Assembly: GCF_900113055.1 (NCBI RefSeq) | Contig: NZ_FONZ01000001.1 | Span: forward strand, 310,001 to 374,000 | DNA length: 64,000 bases | From: Flavimobilis marinus | GTDB lineage: Bacteria > Actinomycetota > Actinomycetes > Actinomycetales > Cellulomonadaceae | Reading direction: 5' to 3' | Shown here: piece by piece, positions 36,340 to 44,134 of the stretch | Position numbering within the stretch: the stretch's first letter is position 1 | Layout: each line of letters opens with the position of its first letter | The notes under the pieces: generated by a model | Databases searched by the model: none | What the model saw: only the letters and a program-made list of their open reading frames with translations | What the model was told of the DNA's origin: nothing | Made by a program: the position numbers and the translations under genes

Positions 36340-36345
36340 TACAAC
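36340..36345 (+). promoter_or_regulatory. Leaderless-type -10 element before the PfkB gene
   Basis: TACAAC ends 6 nt before the ATG at 36352, just beyond the terminator hairpin of the previous gene. No ribosome site lies between. Confidence 0.4.
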
Positions 36346-36351
36346 AGTCCG

Positions 36352-37308
36352 ATGACTGACTCTCCGCGCGTCCTTGCCGTCGGCCTGGCGACCCTCGACG
36401 TCGTCCAGGTGGTCGAGCGGCTCCCCGGGCCGGACGAGAAGCTCGTCGCCCGGTCCGTCGACGTCGATGCGGGCGGTCCCGCGCTCAACGCCGCGCGCAC
36501 GGCCGCCCTGCTCGGCTGCGACGTCACACTGGTGACAGTGGTGGGCGCGGGCGCGATCGGCGAGGCCGTGCGCGCCGGGCTCGGCGCAGTCCGGCTGGAC
36601 GACCGCGCGACCGGGGCTGCGGGCGCCGCCGTGTCGACGGTCCTCGTCACCGCGGGCACGGGGGAGCGCGCCGTCGTGTCCACCAACGCCACCGGCGTCG
36701 TCGTCCAGGCGGAGGCGCCAGATCTCACCGGTGTGTGCGCCGTGCTCGTCGACGGGCATCACCTGGACCTCGCTCTCGCGACGGCGGCCGAGGCCCGGCG
36801 CCTCGGCATCCCGGTCCTGCTCGACGGCGGCTCGTGGAAACCGGGGCTCGAGGCACTGCTGGCGCACGTCGACGTCGCGCTGCTCTCCGCGGACTTCCGC
36901 CTGCCCGCCGACCTCGCGCTCCCGGCAGCAGGAGCGGCCCTCTCCAGCGGGTCCCTGCTGGCCGACGTCGCCCGGCTGGGCCCGACCGTCGTCGCGCAGT
37001 CCCATGGCGCTGGCGCCATCGAGGTGCTCGCGCACAGCCGCGCCGCGACGGTCCCGGTACCGCGCGCGGGGCGCGTCGTCGACACGCTCGGCGCCGGGGA
37101 CGTGCTGCACGGAGCGCTGCTCGCGTGCCTCGCGGCGGGACCGCGCGCCCTGGGTGCGGTCGTCGTCGACGCCCTCGCGGTGGCCGCCGAGGTGGCGAGC
37201 GCCTCGGTCGCGGCGCCGGGGGCACTGGGCTGGGCGCGCGACGGAGCGAATGCCGGGCAGCTGCGGTGTGACGCGGCCCGGTTCCGTTCAAAGTGCGAGG
37301 TCCCGTGA
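36352..37308 (+). CDS. PfkB-family carbohydrate kinase
   Basis: A 318-residue ribokinase-like sugar or nucleoside kinase. The N-terminal VGLATLDVVQVVERLPGPDEK and the Gly motif VDAGGPALNAARTAALLG match PfkB signature 1. The C-terminal VDTLGAGDVLHGALLA is signature 2, with the catalytic Asp in GAGD and the anion hole. It resembles eukaryotic ketohexokinase-like members in its DEK and GGP motifs, but substrate specificity is not readable. The ATG at 36352 is chosen on the leaderless promoter and because the terminator hairpin precludes the earlier GTG. Confidence 0.85.
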   Translation: MTDSPRVLAVGLATLDVVQVVERLPGPDEKLVARSVDVDAGGPALNAARTAALLGCDVTLVTVVGAGAIGEAVRAGLGAVRLDDRATGAAGAAVSTVLVTAGTGERAVVSTNATGVVVQAEAPDLTGVCAVLVDGHHLDLALATAAEARRLGIPVLLDGGSWKPGLEALLAHVDVALLSADFRLPADLALPAAGAALSSGSLLADVARLGPTVVAQSHGAGAIEVLAHSRAATVPVPRAGRVVDTLGAGDVLHGALLACLAAGPRALGAVVVDALAVAAEVASASVAAPGALGWARDGANAGQLRCDAARFRSKCEVP

Positions 37309-37372
37309 TCGCTGCCATCGTTCAGACGTAAGCAGACGTAGCCGCACACGTGGCGCAAGTCAAGGAGGAATC

Positions 37373-37642
37373 ATGGGCGAGCTCATCGGTCTCATCATCT
37401 TCGGCGCCGTGATCGGCGCCCTGGCCCGGCTGTTCATGAAGGGCGACCAGAACATCGGTGTCCTGTGGACGATCATCCTGGGCGCGCTGGGCGCCCTCGC
37501 GGGCTACTACGTGGCCGACCTCTTCGGTGTGAAGGACACGGACGGGATCGACTGGCTCCGCTGGATCATCTCGATCGTCATGGCCGTCATCTTCATTTCC
37601 ATCTACATGGCGGTCCGCGGCAAGAGCGCCACCAAGCGTTGA
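37373..37642 (+). CDS. GlsB/YeaQ/YmgE-family membrane protein
   Basis: An 89-residue protein with three hydrophobic helices rich in glycine (GLIIFGAVIGALARLF, ILGALGALAGYYVADLF, IISIVMAVIFISIYMAV). This is the transglycosylase-associated/GlsB family, general-stress membrane proteins of unknown mechanism. Its AAGGAGG ribosome site 5 nt before the ATG is one of the strongest in the window, suggesting high expression. A hairpin terminator follows closely, so it is monocistronic. Confidence 0.88.
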   Translation: MGELIGLIIFGAVIGALARLFMKGDQNIGVLWTIILGALGALAGYYVADLFGVKDTDGIDWLRWIISIVMAVIFISIYMAVRGKSATKR

Positions 37643-37687
37643 GCCGAGGCTGACCGCAGGGGCGATCCCGTGCATGCAGCAAGAACC

Positions 37688-37719
37688 CGAGGGCCCGTCG
37701 CGACCGCGGCGGGCCCTCG
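37688..37719 (+). terminator. Hairpin after the GlsB-type gene
   Basis: CGAGGGCCCG (37688-37697) pairs with CGGGCCCTCG (37710-37719) over 10 bp, and an inner CGC/GCG extends the stem past one mismatch. It lies 46 nt after the stop. It also argues that the next gene begins at 37724 rather than at the upstream GTG. Confidence 0.7.
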
Positions 37720-37723
37720 CGGC

Positions 37724-38404
37724 ATGCCCGGTCTGCTGGCGGTCCGCCTGGCGGCGCCCGCCAGCGTCGTCCTTGCCGCTGTCTTCGCCGACGCGGTCGG
37801 CGTCGCGATCATGGCGCTCGTGTGCCTCGGCACCGTGCTCGCGTGGCGTGCGCCCCTGGGTGCACGTGCGGAGGTCGCGACGAACGGGGTCTTGCTGCTC
37901 GCCGCGTGGAGCTCCGTCTGGCGGCTCTACGAGCGCTGGGGCGTGTGGGACCTCGTCGTGCACCTCCTGGCGACCGCCGTCCTCGCGCACCTCGCCGGCG
38001 TGCTGCTGACCCGCCGGCCGACCGTCCGGCTCGGACGCTGGCCCTACGTCGTCGTCGTCACCGCGCTCGGGACGAGCCTCGCCGTCGTCTGGGAGTACCT
38101 CGAGCTCGTGGGCAACGCGCTCGTCGACCCCACCGTGAACGTCGGGTACACCGACACCGTGAGCGACATCGCCGCGGGCAACGTGGGTGCGCTCCTGGCT
38201 GGGCTGCTGGGAGCCTCGGCAGCGGTGGCCGATCCCGCGCGCGCTCGTAGGGTGGACACGGACGACCCGACGAGAGGACTGCGCGATGAGCTTCGCCAAG
38301 AACCTGTTCACGACGAGCGCGCTGACGGGCGCGGCAGCGGCGGCGGGGTCCGCGGCGTCGTCCGGGGTGCGCAGCCGCTGGTACCGGAGCATCGAGAAGC
38401 CTGA
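37724..38404 (+). CDS. Polytopic membrane protein, DUF2238/YjdF-like
   Basis: A 226-residue protein with five or six helices. WDLVVHLLATAVLAHLAGVLL, VWEYLELVGN and DTVSDIAAGNVGALLAGLLG recall the metal-like His/Glu/Asp motifs of DUF2238 (YjdF) proteins. The last about 40 residues are hydrophilic and overlap the first 119 bases of the tspO-like gene in another frame; overlaps this long are unusual, so the tail may be nonessential. The ATG at 37724 is preferred because a terminator lies upstream of it. Function is unknown. Confidence 0.65.
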   Translation: MPGLLAVRLAAPASVVLAAVFADAVGVAIMALVCLGTVLAWRAPLGARAEVATNGVLLLAAWSSVWRLYERWGVWDLVVHLLATAVLAHLAGVLLTRRPTVRLGRWPYVVVVTALGTSLAVVWEYLELVGNALVDPTVNVGYTDTVSDIAAGNVGALLAGLLGASAAVADPARARRVDTDDPTRGLRDELRQEPVHDERADGRGSGGGVRGVVRGAQPLVPEHREA

Positions 38405-38909
38405 CATCCAGCCTCCCGCGCAGGTGTTCCCGATCGTGTGGACGGCGCTGTACGCGGCGATCGCCGGCGCCTCCGCGGGCGTGCTGACCCGCCAGGACGA
38501 GCAGGTCGAGGCCGCGTCGGTCCGCGCGTTCGCGCTCGGCCAGGGCGCTCTGCCGACCGCGTCGCGGCCGGTCGTGCTCACCCCGGACCACGTGGTCGTC
38601 CCGACGCCCGCGGCCGACCGCGAGGCCGCGGCCCGCCAGGAGAAGGCCGCCCGCCGCGAGCGCTCGGGCTACCGTCGCGCACTGCGCCTGAACCTGCTGC
38701 TCAACGCCGCGTGGACCTGGACGTTCTTCCAGGGCAAGAACCCACCTCTGGCGACCGCGAACGCCGCGGCCCTCGCGCTCAGCAGCGCGGGGCTGGCCCG
38801 CCGGGCCGGCAGGCAGCGTCGCCGGTACGGCTTCGCGCTGGCGCTCTACGCAGCCTGGTGCACGTTCGCGACCGTGCTGTCCTGGCGGATCTGGAAGCTC
38901 AACGACTGA
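38286..38909 (+). CDS. TspO/MBR-family protein with a loop insertion
   Basis: A 207-residue tryptophan-rich sensory protein of the TspO (translocator protein) family, five-helix membrane proteins that bind porphyrins. Helix 1 begins with the hallmark WYRSIEKPDIQPPAQVFPIVWTAL-type sequence. The C-terminal LNAAWTWTFFQGKNP and AAWCTFATVLSWRIWKLN match helices 3 and 5. An extra about 60 residues (about 61-125), charged at the end (AADREAAARQEKAARRERSG), replace the short first loop, so it is longer than the usual 150-180 residues. The ATG at 38286 lies inside the preceding gene. Helix 2 appears poorly conserved. Confidence 0.8.
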   Translation: MSFAKNLFTTSALTGAAAAAGSAASSGVRSRWYRSIEKPDIQPPAQVFPIVWTALYAAIAGASAGVLTRQDEQVEAASVRAFALGQGALPTASRPVVLTPDHVVVPTPAADREAAARQEKAARRERSGYRRALRLNLLLNAAWTWTFFQGKNPPLATANAAALALSSAGLARRAGRQRRRYGFALALYAAWCTFATVLSWRIWKLND

Positions 38910-38973
38910 CCCGCGGCGCACCGGGGTCACCCGGACCGTGAGACGCCAGCAGCCGCGCGGCACCGGAGGTGGC

Positions 38974-38979
38974 TAGGGT
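38974..38979 (+). promoter_or_regulatory. Leaderless-type -10 element before moaA
   Basis: TAGGGT ends 6 nt before the ATG at 38986, placing the transcript start at the start codon. It is the likely promoter of the moaA-mobA operon. Confidence 0.45.
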
Positions 38980-38985
38980 GAAGCG

Positions 38986-40101
38986 ATGCCCGTCGAGCTA
39001 GGAATGCCACGACCGCGTGCGGAACCCGCACCAGCGCCGGCCCCTGCCCCCGCGGCGGGCGCGGTCGCGGACCGGCCCGCGACGCCCGCGCTCGTGGATC
39101 GCTATGGCCGCGTGGCGCGAGACCTGCGGGTCTCCCTGACCGACCGGTGCAACCTGCGGTGCGAGTACTGCATGCCCCCCGAGGGCTTCGAGTGGCTGCC
39201 GGGCGCCGACGCGCTGAGCGACGACGAGGTCATCCGGCTCGTGCGGGTCGCGGTCGAGCGCCTCGGTATCCGCGAGATCCGCTTCACCGGCGGGGAGCCC
39301 CTGCTGCGCAAGGGCCTCGAGCGCATCATCGCCGCGACGTCGGCGTTGCGCACCGCCGACGGCGCAGCACCCGAGACCTCGCTGACGACGAACGGGCTGG
39401 GGCTCGAGCGGCGCGTCGACGGACTCGTCGCGGCAGGGCTCACCCGCATCAACGTGTCCCTGGACTCGCTCGACCGCGAGACCTACGCCGCCATGGCCCG
39501 GCGCGACCGGCTCGCCGACGTCCTCGTGGCCCTCGACGCCGCGCACGCGGCCGGGCTGCGCCCCGTGAAGATCAACGCCGTCCTGATGCGCGGCCGCAAC
39601 GAGCACGAGGCCCCCGACCTCCTGGACTTCGCGCTGCGCAAGGGCTTCGAGCTGCGCTTCATCGAGCAGATGCCGCTCGGCCCGCCGGACTCCTGGGCGC
39701 GGGGCGGCATGGTCACCGCCGCCGAGATCCTCGCGTCGCTCACCGCGCGCTTCACGCTCGCCGAGACCGACGCGCGCGAGCGCGGCTCGGCGCCGGCCCA
39801 GCGGTGGGACGTGGCCGCGGACGGCGACCGGCCCGGTGGCTCGGTCGGCGTGATCGCGTCCGTGACCCAGCCCTTCTGCGGCGCGTGCGACCGGACGCGC
39901 CTGACGGCCGACGGGCAGGTCCGCACCTGCCTGTTCTCCCGCACCGAGACGGACCTGCGCGGGATGCTCCGCTCCGGCGCCGACGACGCGGCGGTCGCCG
40001 AGGCGTGGCGCACGGCCATGTGGGGCAAGCTGCCCGGTCACGGCATCGACGACCCCGGCTTCCTGCAGCCCGAGCGCCCCATGAGCGCGATCGGAGGATG
40101 A
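38986..40101 (+). CDS. moaA: GTP 3',8-cyclase (molybdenum cofactor)
   Basis: A 371-residue radical-SAM enzyme that, with MoaC, makes cyclic pyranopterin monophosphate from GTP. The N-terminal [4Fe-4S] motif CNLRCEYCMP (near residue 52) and GGEPLLRKGL are diagnostic. A second cluster site is CGACDR with a following Cys (VRTCLF), and the C-terminus is the required Gly-Gly. The first about 40 residues are a Pro/Ala-rich extension, so a later start is possible, but the leaderless promoter supports 38986. It leads a six-gene cofactor operon. Confidence 0.95.
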   Translation: MPVELGMPRPRAEPAPAPAPAPAAGAVADRPATPALVDRYGRVARDLRVSLTDRCNLRCEYCMPPEGFEWLPGADALSDDEVIRLVRVAVERLGIREIRFTGGEPLLRKGLERIIAATSALRTADGAAPETSLTTNGLGLERRVDGLVAAGLTRINVSLDSLDRETYAAMARRDRLADVLVALDAAHAAGLRPVKINAVLMRGRNEHEAPDLLDFALRKGFELRFIEQMPLGPPDSWARGGMVTAAEILASLTARFTLAETDARERGSAPAQRWDVAADGDRPGGSVGVIASVTQPFCGACDRTRLTADGQVRTCLFSRTETDLRGMLRSGADDAAVAEAWRTAMWGKLPGHGIDDPGFLQPERPMSAIGG

Positions 40102-40102
40102 C

Positions 40103-40396
40103 ATGACATCGAGCTCGACGACGGCGCCGACCATCGGGGTGCAGGTCCGGTTCTTCGCGGCGGCGGCCGAGGCCGCCGGGACCTCGCACGAGCAGGTCGC
40201 CCTGCCCGACGGAGGCACGGGCGCCGACCTCGTCGCCGCGCTCGGCGCAGCCCACGGCGAGGCCCTGGCGCGGGTGCTCGCGATCTCGAGCCTGCTGGTC
40301 GAGGGCGTGGTCGCCGAGGACCTCGCGGCCCCGCTCGCCGCGCCGGGCACGGCGTCCCTGCGCGTCGACGTGCTGCCCCCGTTCGCCGGAGGCTGA
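40103..40396 (+). CDS. moaD: Molybdopterin synthase small subunit
   Basis: A 97-residue ubiquitin-like sulfur carrier. It begins with VQVRFFAAAAEAAG and ends in PPFAGG, whose terminal Gly-Gly is thiocarboxylated by the adenylyltransferase encoded next. The large subunit MoaE is encoded on the other strand at 53.5 kb. The start lies one base after the moaA stop. Confidence 0.92.
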   Translation: MTSSSTTAPTIGVQVRFFAAAAEAAGTSHEQVALPDGGTGADLVAALGAAHGEALARVLAISSLLVEGVVAEDLAAPLAAPGTASLRVDVLPPFAGG

Positions 40397-40397
40397 C

Positions 40398-41591
40398 GTG
40401 CCCCTGCCGCCGCGCGTCCAGCCCGGCCCCCCGCTCACCGCCGCGCAGAAGCAGCGCTACTCGCGCCACCTCCTGCTCGACGGGCTGGGGGAGGAGGGGC
40501 AGCGCCGTCTGCTCGCGTCCCGGGTGCTCGTCGTCGGTGCGGGCGGGCTCGGTTCGCCGGCCCTGCTGTACCTCGCCGCCGCGGGCGTCGGCACGATCGG
40601 GATCGTGGACGACGACGTCGTGGACGTCTCCAACCTGCAGCGCCAGGTGGTCCACGCGACGGCCGACGTCGGGCGTCCCAAGGTGGACTCCGCGGCCGAG
40701 CGCGTCCAGGCGCTCAACCCCGACGTCGTCGTCGAGCGGCACCGGGTGCGCCTGACGCAGGACAACGCCCGCGAGCTGCTGCGCGGCTATGACGTCGTGC
40801 TCGACGGCACGGACAACTTCCCCACGCGCTACCTGGTCGACGACACGTGCGCCGTGCTCGGCATGCCGTTGGTCTGGGGGTCGATCCTGCGGTTCGACGC
40901 CCAGGTGGCGGTCTTCTGGTCACGCCCGCCCGGGACGGTGCCCGGCGTGACGCTGCGCGACCTGTTCCCTGCGCCTCCGCCCCCGGGGACGACGCCGTCG
41001 TGCGGCGAGGCCGGCGTGCTGGGGGCGATGTGCGGACAGGTCGGGTCACTGATGGCCGCCGAGGCCGTCAAGCTCCTGACCGGGATGGGCGAGACGCTGC
41101 TCGGCCGCGTCGCGGTGCTCGACGTGCTCGGTGCCCGGTGGAGCGAGATCCCGCTCGCGCCGCGGCCGGCCGCGCGCGCCGCCGCCGCGGGGACCGGAGC
41201 CGCTGCGGTGCCCGCCCCGCAGCGGGACGTCAGCCCGGCCCCGGCGGCGCTGATCACCGCGGCCGGTCTCGCGCGGCGGCTCGCCGACCGGGAGGGGGGC
41301 CGGGACACGCTGGTCGTGCTCGACGTCCGGGAGGCTGCGGAACGGACGATCGTCACGATCCCCGGGACCGCGCACATCCCGCTCGGCGAGGTGCTGGCCG
41401 ATCCTGAGGCCGCGCTGCGACGCGTGCGCGCCGGGGACGAGGCGTGCGACGTCGTCGTGCACTGCCGCAGCGGCCAGCGCTCGGCGCAGGCGGCGCACGC
41501 CCTCGCCGCGACGGGGGCGTCCGTCCTCGACCTCGACGGCGGGGTGCTGGCGTGGGTGCGTGACGTCGACCCGTCCCTGCCGACGTACTGA
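40398..41591 (+). CDS. moeB: MoaD adenylyltransferase with C-terminal rhodanese domain
   Basis: A 397-residue ThiF/MoeB-type enzyme that adenylates MoaD and hands it sulfur. The E1-like domain (about 1-260) has VVGAGGLGSPALLYLAAAG and SNLQRQVVH, and an SCGEAGVLG segment carries the conserved Cys. I do not see the paired CxxC zinc ligands usual in MoeB. The rhodanese domain (about 285-397) contains VHCRSGQRSAQA with the active-site Cys. This fusion is the MoeZ/MOCS3 layout, so one protein can activate and sulfurate. It follows moaD by one base. Confidence 0.88.
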   Translation: MPLPPRVQPGPPLTAAQKQRYSRHLLLDGLGEEGQRRLLASRVLVVGAGGLGSPALLYLAAAGVGTIGIVDDDVVDVSNLQRQVVHATADVGRPKVDSAAERVQALNPDVVVERHRVRLTQDNARELLRGYDVVLDGTDNFPTRYLVDDTCAVLGMPLVWGSILRFDAQVAVFWSRPPGTVPGVTLRDLFPAPPPPGTTPSCGEAGVLGAMCGQVGSLMAAEAVKLLTGMGETLLGRVAVLDVLGARWSEIPLAPRPAARAAAAGTGAAAVPAPQRDVSPAPAALITAAGLARRLADREGGRDTLVVLDVREAAERTIVTIPGTAHIPLGEVLADPEAALRRVRAGDEACDVVVHCRSGQRSAQAAHALAATGASVLDLDGGVLAWVRDVDPSLPTY

Positions 41592-41628
41592 TCCTGCCTG
41601 ACCCCCCCCGACGAACGGAGCAGCCCTG

Positions 41629-42891
41629 GTGATCACCGTCGAGCAGCACCTCGCGCACGTGCTCGGTGCCCTCGCGCCGCTGCCCGCCCGGACCGTGCCG
41701 CTGGCGGACGCGTACGGCTGCGTGCTCGCGGAGGACGTCGTCGCGCGGCTCGCCGTGCCCCCCTTCGACAACTCGGCCATGGACGGGTACGCCGTGAGGT
41801 CCGACGACGTCGCTGCCGCCTCCGCCGAGCAACCGGTGCGGCTGCGCGTCGTCGGCGACGTGCCCGCCGGGTCGACCGCTCGACCGGTCGTCGAGCCGGG
41901 CGCCGCGGTGCGGATCATGACCGGCGCGCCGGTCCCGCCCGGGGCCGACGCCGTCGTCCCCGTCGAGGACACGGACCAGCCGCCCGGTCCGGGGGCCGGC
42001 AAGGCGCTGCCCGCCGTGGTGCTGATCGCGCGCGGCCCCGCTGCGGGGCGTCACGTCCGGCACGCCCAGGAGGACGTCGCCCCGGGTGACCTCGTGCTGG
42101 CCGGGGGCACGGTGCTCGGGGCGCGGCACCTGTCGGCGGCCGCGTCCGTGGGCTACGGCTCCCTGCGGGTACGCCCGCGCCCGCGCGTCGGCGTGCTCGC
42201 CACGGGCGCCGAGCTCGTGGCGCCGGGGGAGCCGCTGCGGCACGGGCAGATCCCCGACTCGAACTCGACGCTCATGCACGGCCTGGTGCAGGAGTCAGGG
42301 GTCGAGGCCGTGGACCTCGGCGCCGTGGACGACACCCCTGACGCGCTCCGCCGGGTCCTCGACCAGGCGCTCGGACGCGTGGACGCGATCGTGACGAGCG
42401 GCGGCGTGAGCGCGGGTGCCTACGACGTCATCAAGGAGGTGCTCGAGCCGCTCGGTGCCGTCCGGTTCGTCAAGGTCGCGATGCAGCCCGGCAAGCCGCA
42501 GGGCTTCGGGCTGCTCGAGGCGCCCGGTGCGGCGCCTGCCGTCCCGCTGTTCGCGCTGCCGGGCAACCCGGTGTCGGTGTTCGTCAGCTTCCACGTCCTC
42601 GTGCGCCCGGCGCTCGCGAAGATCCGTGGGGGCGGCTCGGCCGTCCCGCTGCGCGACGCCGTCGCCGCCGTCGGGTGGACCTCGCCCCCGGGCCGCCAGC
42701 AGTACGTGCCCGTGGTCCTCGACGCGGAGCCGGACGCGTCCGGGCGCGTTCGCGTCCGGCCCGCCACCTCCGGCGGCTCCGGCTCCCACCTGGTCGCTTC
42801 GCTCGCGCTCGCGGACGCGCTCGCGGTCGTGGAGCCGCAGACCGACCGGGTCGACGCGGGGGACGCCGTACGCGTCATGATGATCTCGTGA
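41629..42891 (+). CDS. moeA: Molybdopterin molybdenumtransferase
   Basis: A 420-residue enzyme that inserts molybdate into adenylated molybdopterin. The N-terminal PPFDNSAMDGYAVR, the internal PGADAVVPVEDT, and the MoCF-binding segment VTSGGVSAGAYDVIKEVLE (about residues 255-275) are all diagnostic, with LPGNPVSVFV further on. The GTG at 41629 has ACGGAG upstream. The stop forms a GTGA overlap with moaC. Confidence 0.94.
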   Translation: MITVEQHLAHVLGALAPLPARTVPLADAYGCVLAEDVVARLAVPPFDNSAMDGYAVRSDDVAAASAEQPVRLRVVGDVPAGSTARPVVEPGAAVRIMTGAPVPPGADAVVPVEDTDQPPGPGAGKALPAVVLIARGPAAGRHVRHAQEDVAPGDLVLAGGTVLGARHLSAAASVGYGSLRVRPRPRVGVLATGAELVAPGEPLRHGQIPDSNSTLMHGLVQESGVEAVDLGAVDDTPDALRRVLDQALGRVDAIVTSGGVSAGAYDVIKEVLEPLGAVRFVKVAMQPGKPQGFGLLEAPGAAPAVPLFALPGNPVSVFVSFHVLVRPALAKIRGGGSAVPLRDAVAAVGWTSPPGRQQYVPVVLDAEPDASGRVRVRPATSGGSGSHLVASLALADALAVVEPQTDRVDAGDAVRVMMIS

Positions 42892-43388
42892 GCAACTCTG
42901 AGCCGTCCTTCACCCACCTCGACGCCGCAGGCCACGCCCGCATGGTCGACGTCACCGCCAAGACGCCCACCGTGCGCGAGGCCGTCGCCACCGGCGAGGT
43001 GCGCTGCAGCGCCGAGGTCCTGACGGCGCTGCGCGACGGCACCGTCCCCAAGGGCGACGTCCTGGCCGTCGCGCGCATCGCCGGCATCGCCGCGGCCAAG
43101 AAGACCCCCGACCTGCTGCCGCTCGCGCACGTGATCGGTGTGCACGGCGTCGTGCTCGACCTCGAGCTGCGCGAGGATCACGTGGCTATCCGCGCCGCCG
43201 TGCGCACGGCCGACCGGACGGGCGTCGAGATGGAGGCGCTCACCGCGGTGTCGGTGGCCGCGCTCGCCGTCGTCGACATGGTCAAGGGCGTCGACCGCTC
43301 GGCGGAGATCACGGCGGTGCGGGTGGTGGCGAAGTCCGGCGGGCGCTCGGGCGACTGGCACCGACCGGAGGCGGCCGGACCGCGGTGA
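42888..43388 (+). CDS. moaC: Cyclic pyranopterin monophosphate synthase
   Basis: A 166-residue enzyme completing the first step of molybdenum cofactor synthesis. It shows MVDVTAKTPTVREAVA at the N-terminus, the conserved LLPLAHVIGVHGV, the EMEALTAVSVAALAVVDMVK core and the terminal KSGGRSGDW. The GTG start overlaps the moeA stop and its own stop overlaps mobA, so translation is coupled. Confidence 0.95.
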   Translation: MSNSEPSFTHLDAAGHARMVDVTAKTPTVREAVATGEVRCSAEVLTALRDGTVPKGDVLAVARIAGIAAAKKTPDLLPLAHVIGVHGVVLDLELREDHVAIRAAVRTADRTGVEMEALTAVSVAALAVVDMVKGVDRSAEITAVRVVAKSGGRSGDWHRPEAAGPR

Positions 43389-44002
43389 GCGCGCCGACCT
43401 TCGACGCCGTCGTCCTGGCGGGAGGCACGGGGCGCCGCCTCGGTGGTGCCTCCAAGCCGGACGTCCAGCTCGAGGGTCGACGCCTGCTCGACCACGCGCT
43501 CGACGCGACCCGCGGAGCTGCGGCGGTCGTCGTCGTCGCGCCCGAGACCGTGGCGGTGCCGCCGGAGGTCCGGCGCACGCTCGAGTCTCCGCCCCTCGGC
43601 GGGCCGGCTGCCGGGATCGCCGCCGGCCTCGCGGCGCTGGGGGTGGCCCGCGAGCCAGCGCCCCTCGTCCTCGTCCTGGCCTGCGACGTGCCGCGCGCGG
43701 CGTCGGCGGTCCCGGCGCTGGTGACCGCGACGGTCGGCAGCATGGCGGACGGCGCCTGCCTCGTGGACCCCGCGGGGCGGCGCCAGTGGCTCGTCGGTGT
43801 CTACCGCCGTGCGGCGCTCGAGCGACGGTTCGCCGCCGCCCCCGACGGCGCGGGCGGCCTCGGCGTCGGGCGTCTTCTCGAGGGCCTGACCCTGCTCGCC
43901 GTCCCGGCCGTCGGCACGCAGGCGCTCGACGTCGACACGTGGGGCGACCTCGCGCGCCTCGGGGGCGAGGGGGCCGGCTCCGGTATCGACCCGGTGTCCT
44001 GA
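43385..44002 (+). CDS. mobA: Molybdenum cofactor guanylyl/nucleotidyltransferase
   Basis: A 205-residue nucleotidyltransferase of the MobA fold. It has VVLAGGTGRRLGGASKPDV (nucleotide-binding loop), GGPAAGIAAGL and LACDVPRA. In the NarG family the cofactor is bis-MGD, so a MobA that adds GMP is needed and this gene fits. The GTG overlaps moaC. It is followed by 130 nt with an inverted repeat before narK. Confidence 0.85.
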   Translation: MSAPTFDAVVLAGGTGRRLGGASKPDVQLEGRRLLDHALDATRGAAAVVVVAPETVAVPPEVRRTLESPPLGGPAAGIAAGLAALGVAREPAPLVLVLACDVPRAASAVPALVTATVGSMADGACLVDPAGRRQWLVGVYRRAALERRFAAAPDGAGGLGVGRLLEGLTLLAVPAVGTQALDVDTWGDLARLGGEGAGSGIDPVS

Positions 44003-44010
44003 CCTGTGGA

Positions 44011-44038
44011 GATGACACCTCTTGGTTGATCTGTCATC
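44011..44038 (+). promoter_or_regulatory. 7-bp inverted repeat upstream of narK
   Basis: GATGACA, 14 bases, then TGTCATC form a perfect inverted repeat with 21 nt between centres, two helical turns. A -10-like TACGGT lies at 44077-44082, so the repeat would be centred near -64, a position typical of activator sites. It is a candidate operator for nitrate or oxygen control of narK-narGHJI. It does not match the FNR consensus. Confidence 0.45.
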
Positions 44039-44134
44039 GACCGCCGCATTCGCTGGCCTTGCCCGGCGGACCCCGTTACGGTGACGTGAGACACGTTCCT
44101 CGGGACGTGGGTTCCCGATGACGGAGGTCAGACC

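Noticed and set aside
44026-44040. FNR-like box before narK (TTGAT ... ATCGA)
   Set aside because: The spacer is 5 rather than 4 and the second half has a mismatch; the 7-14-7 inverted repeat is the better-supported signal.
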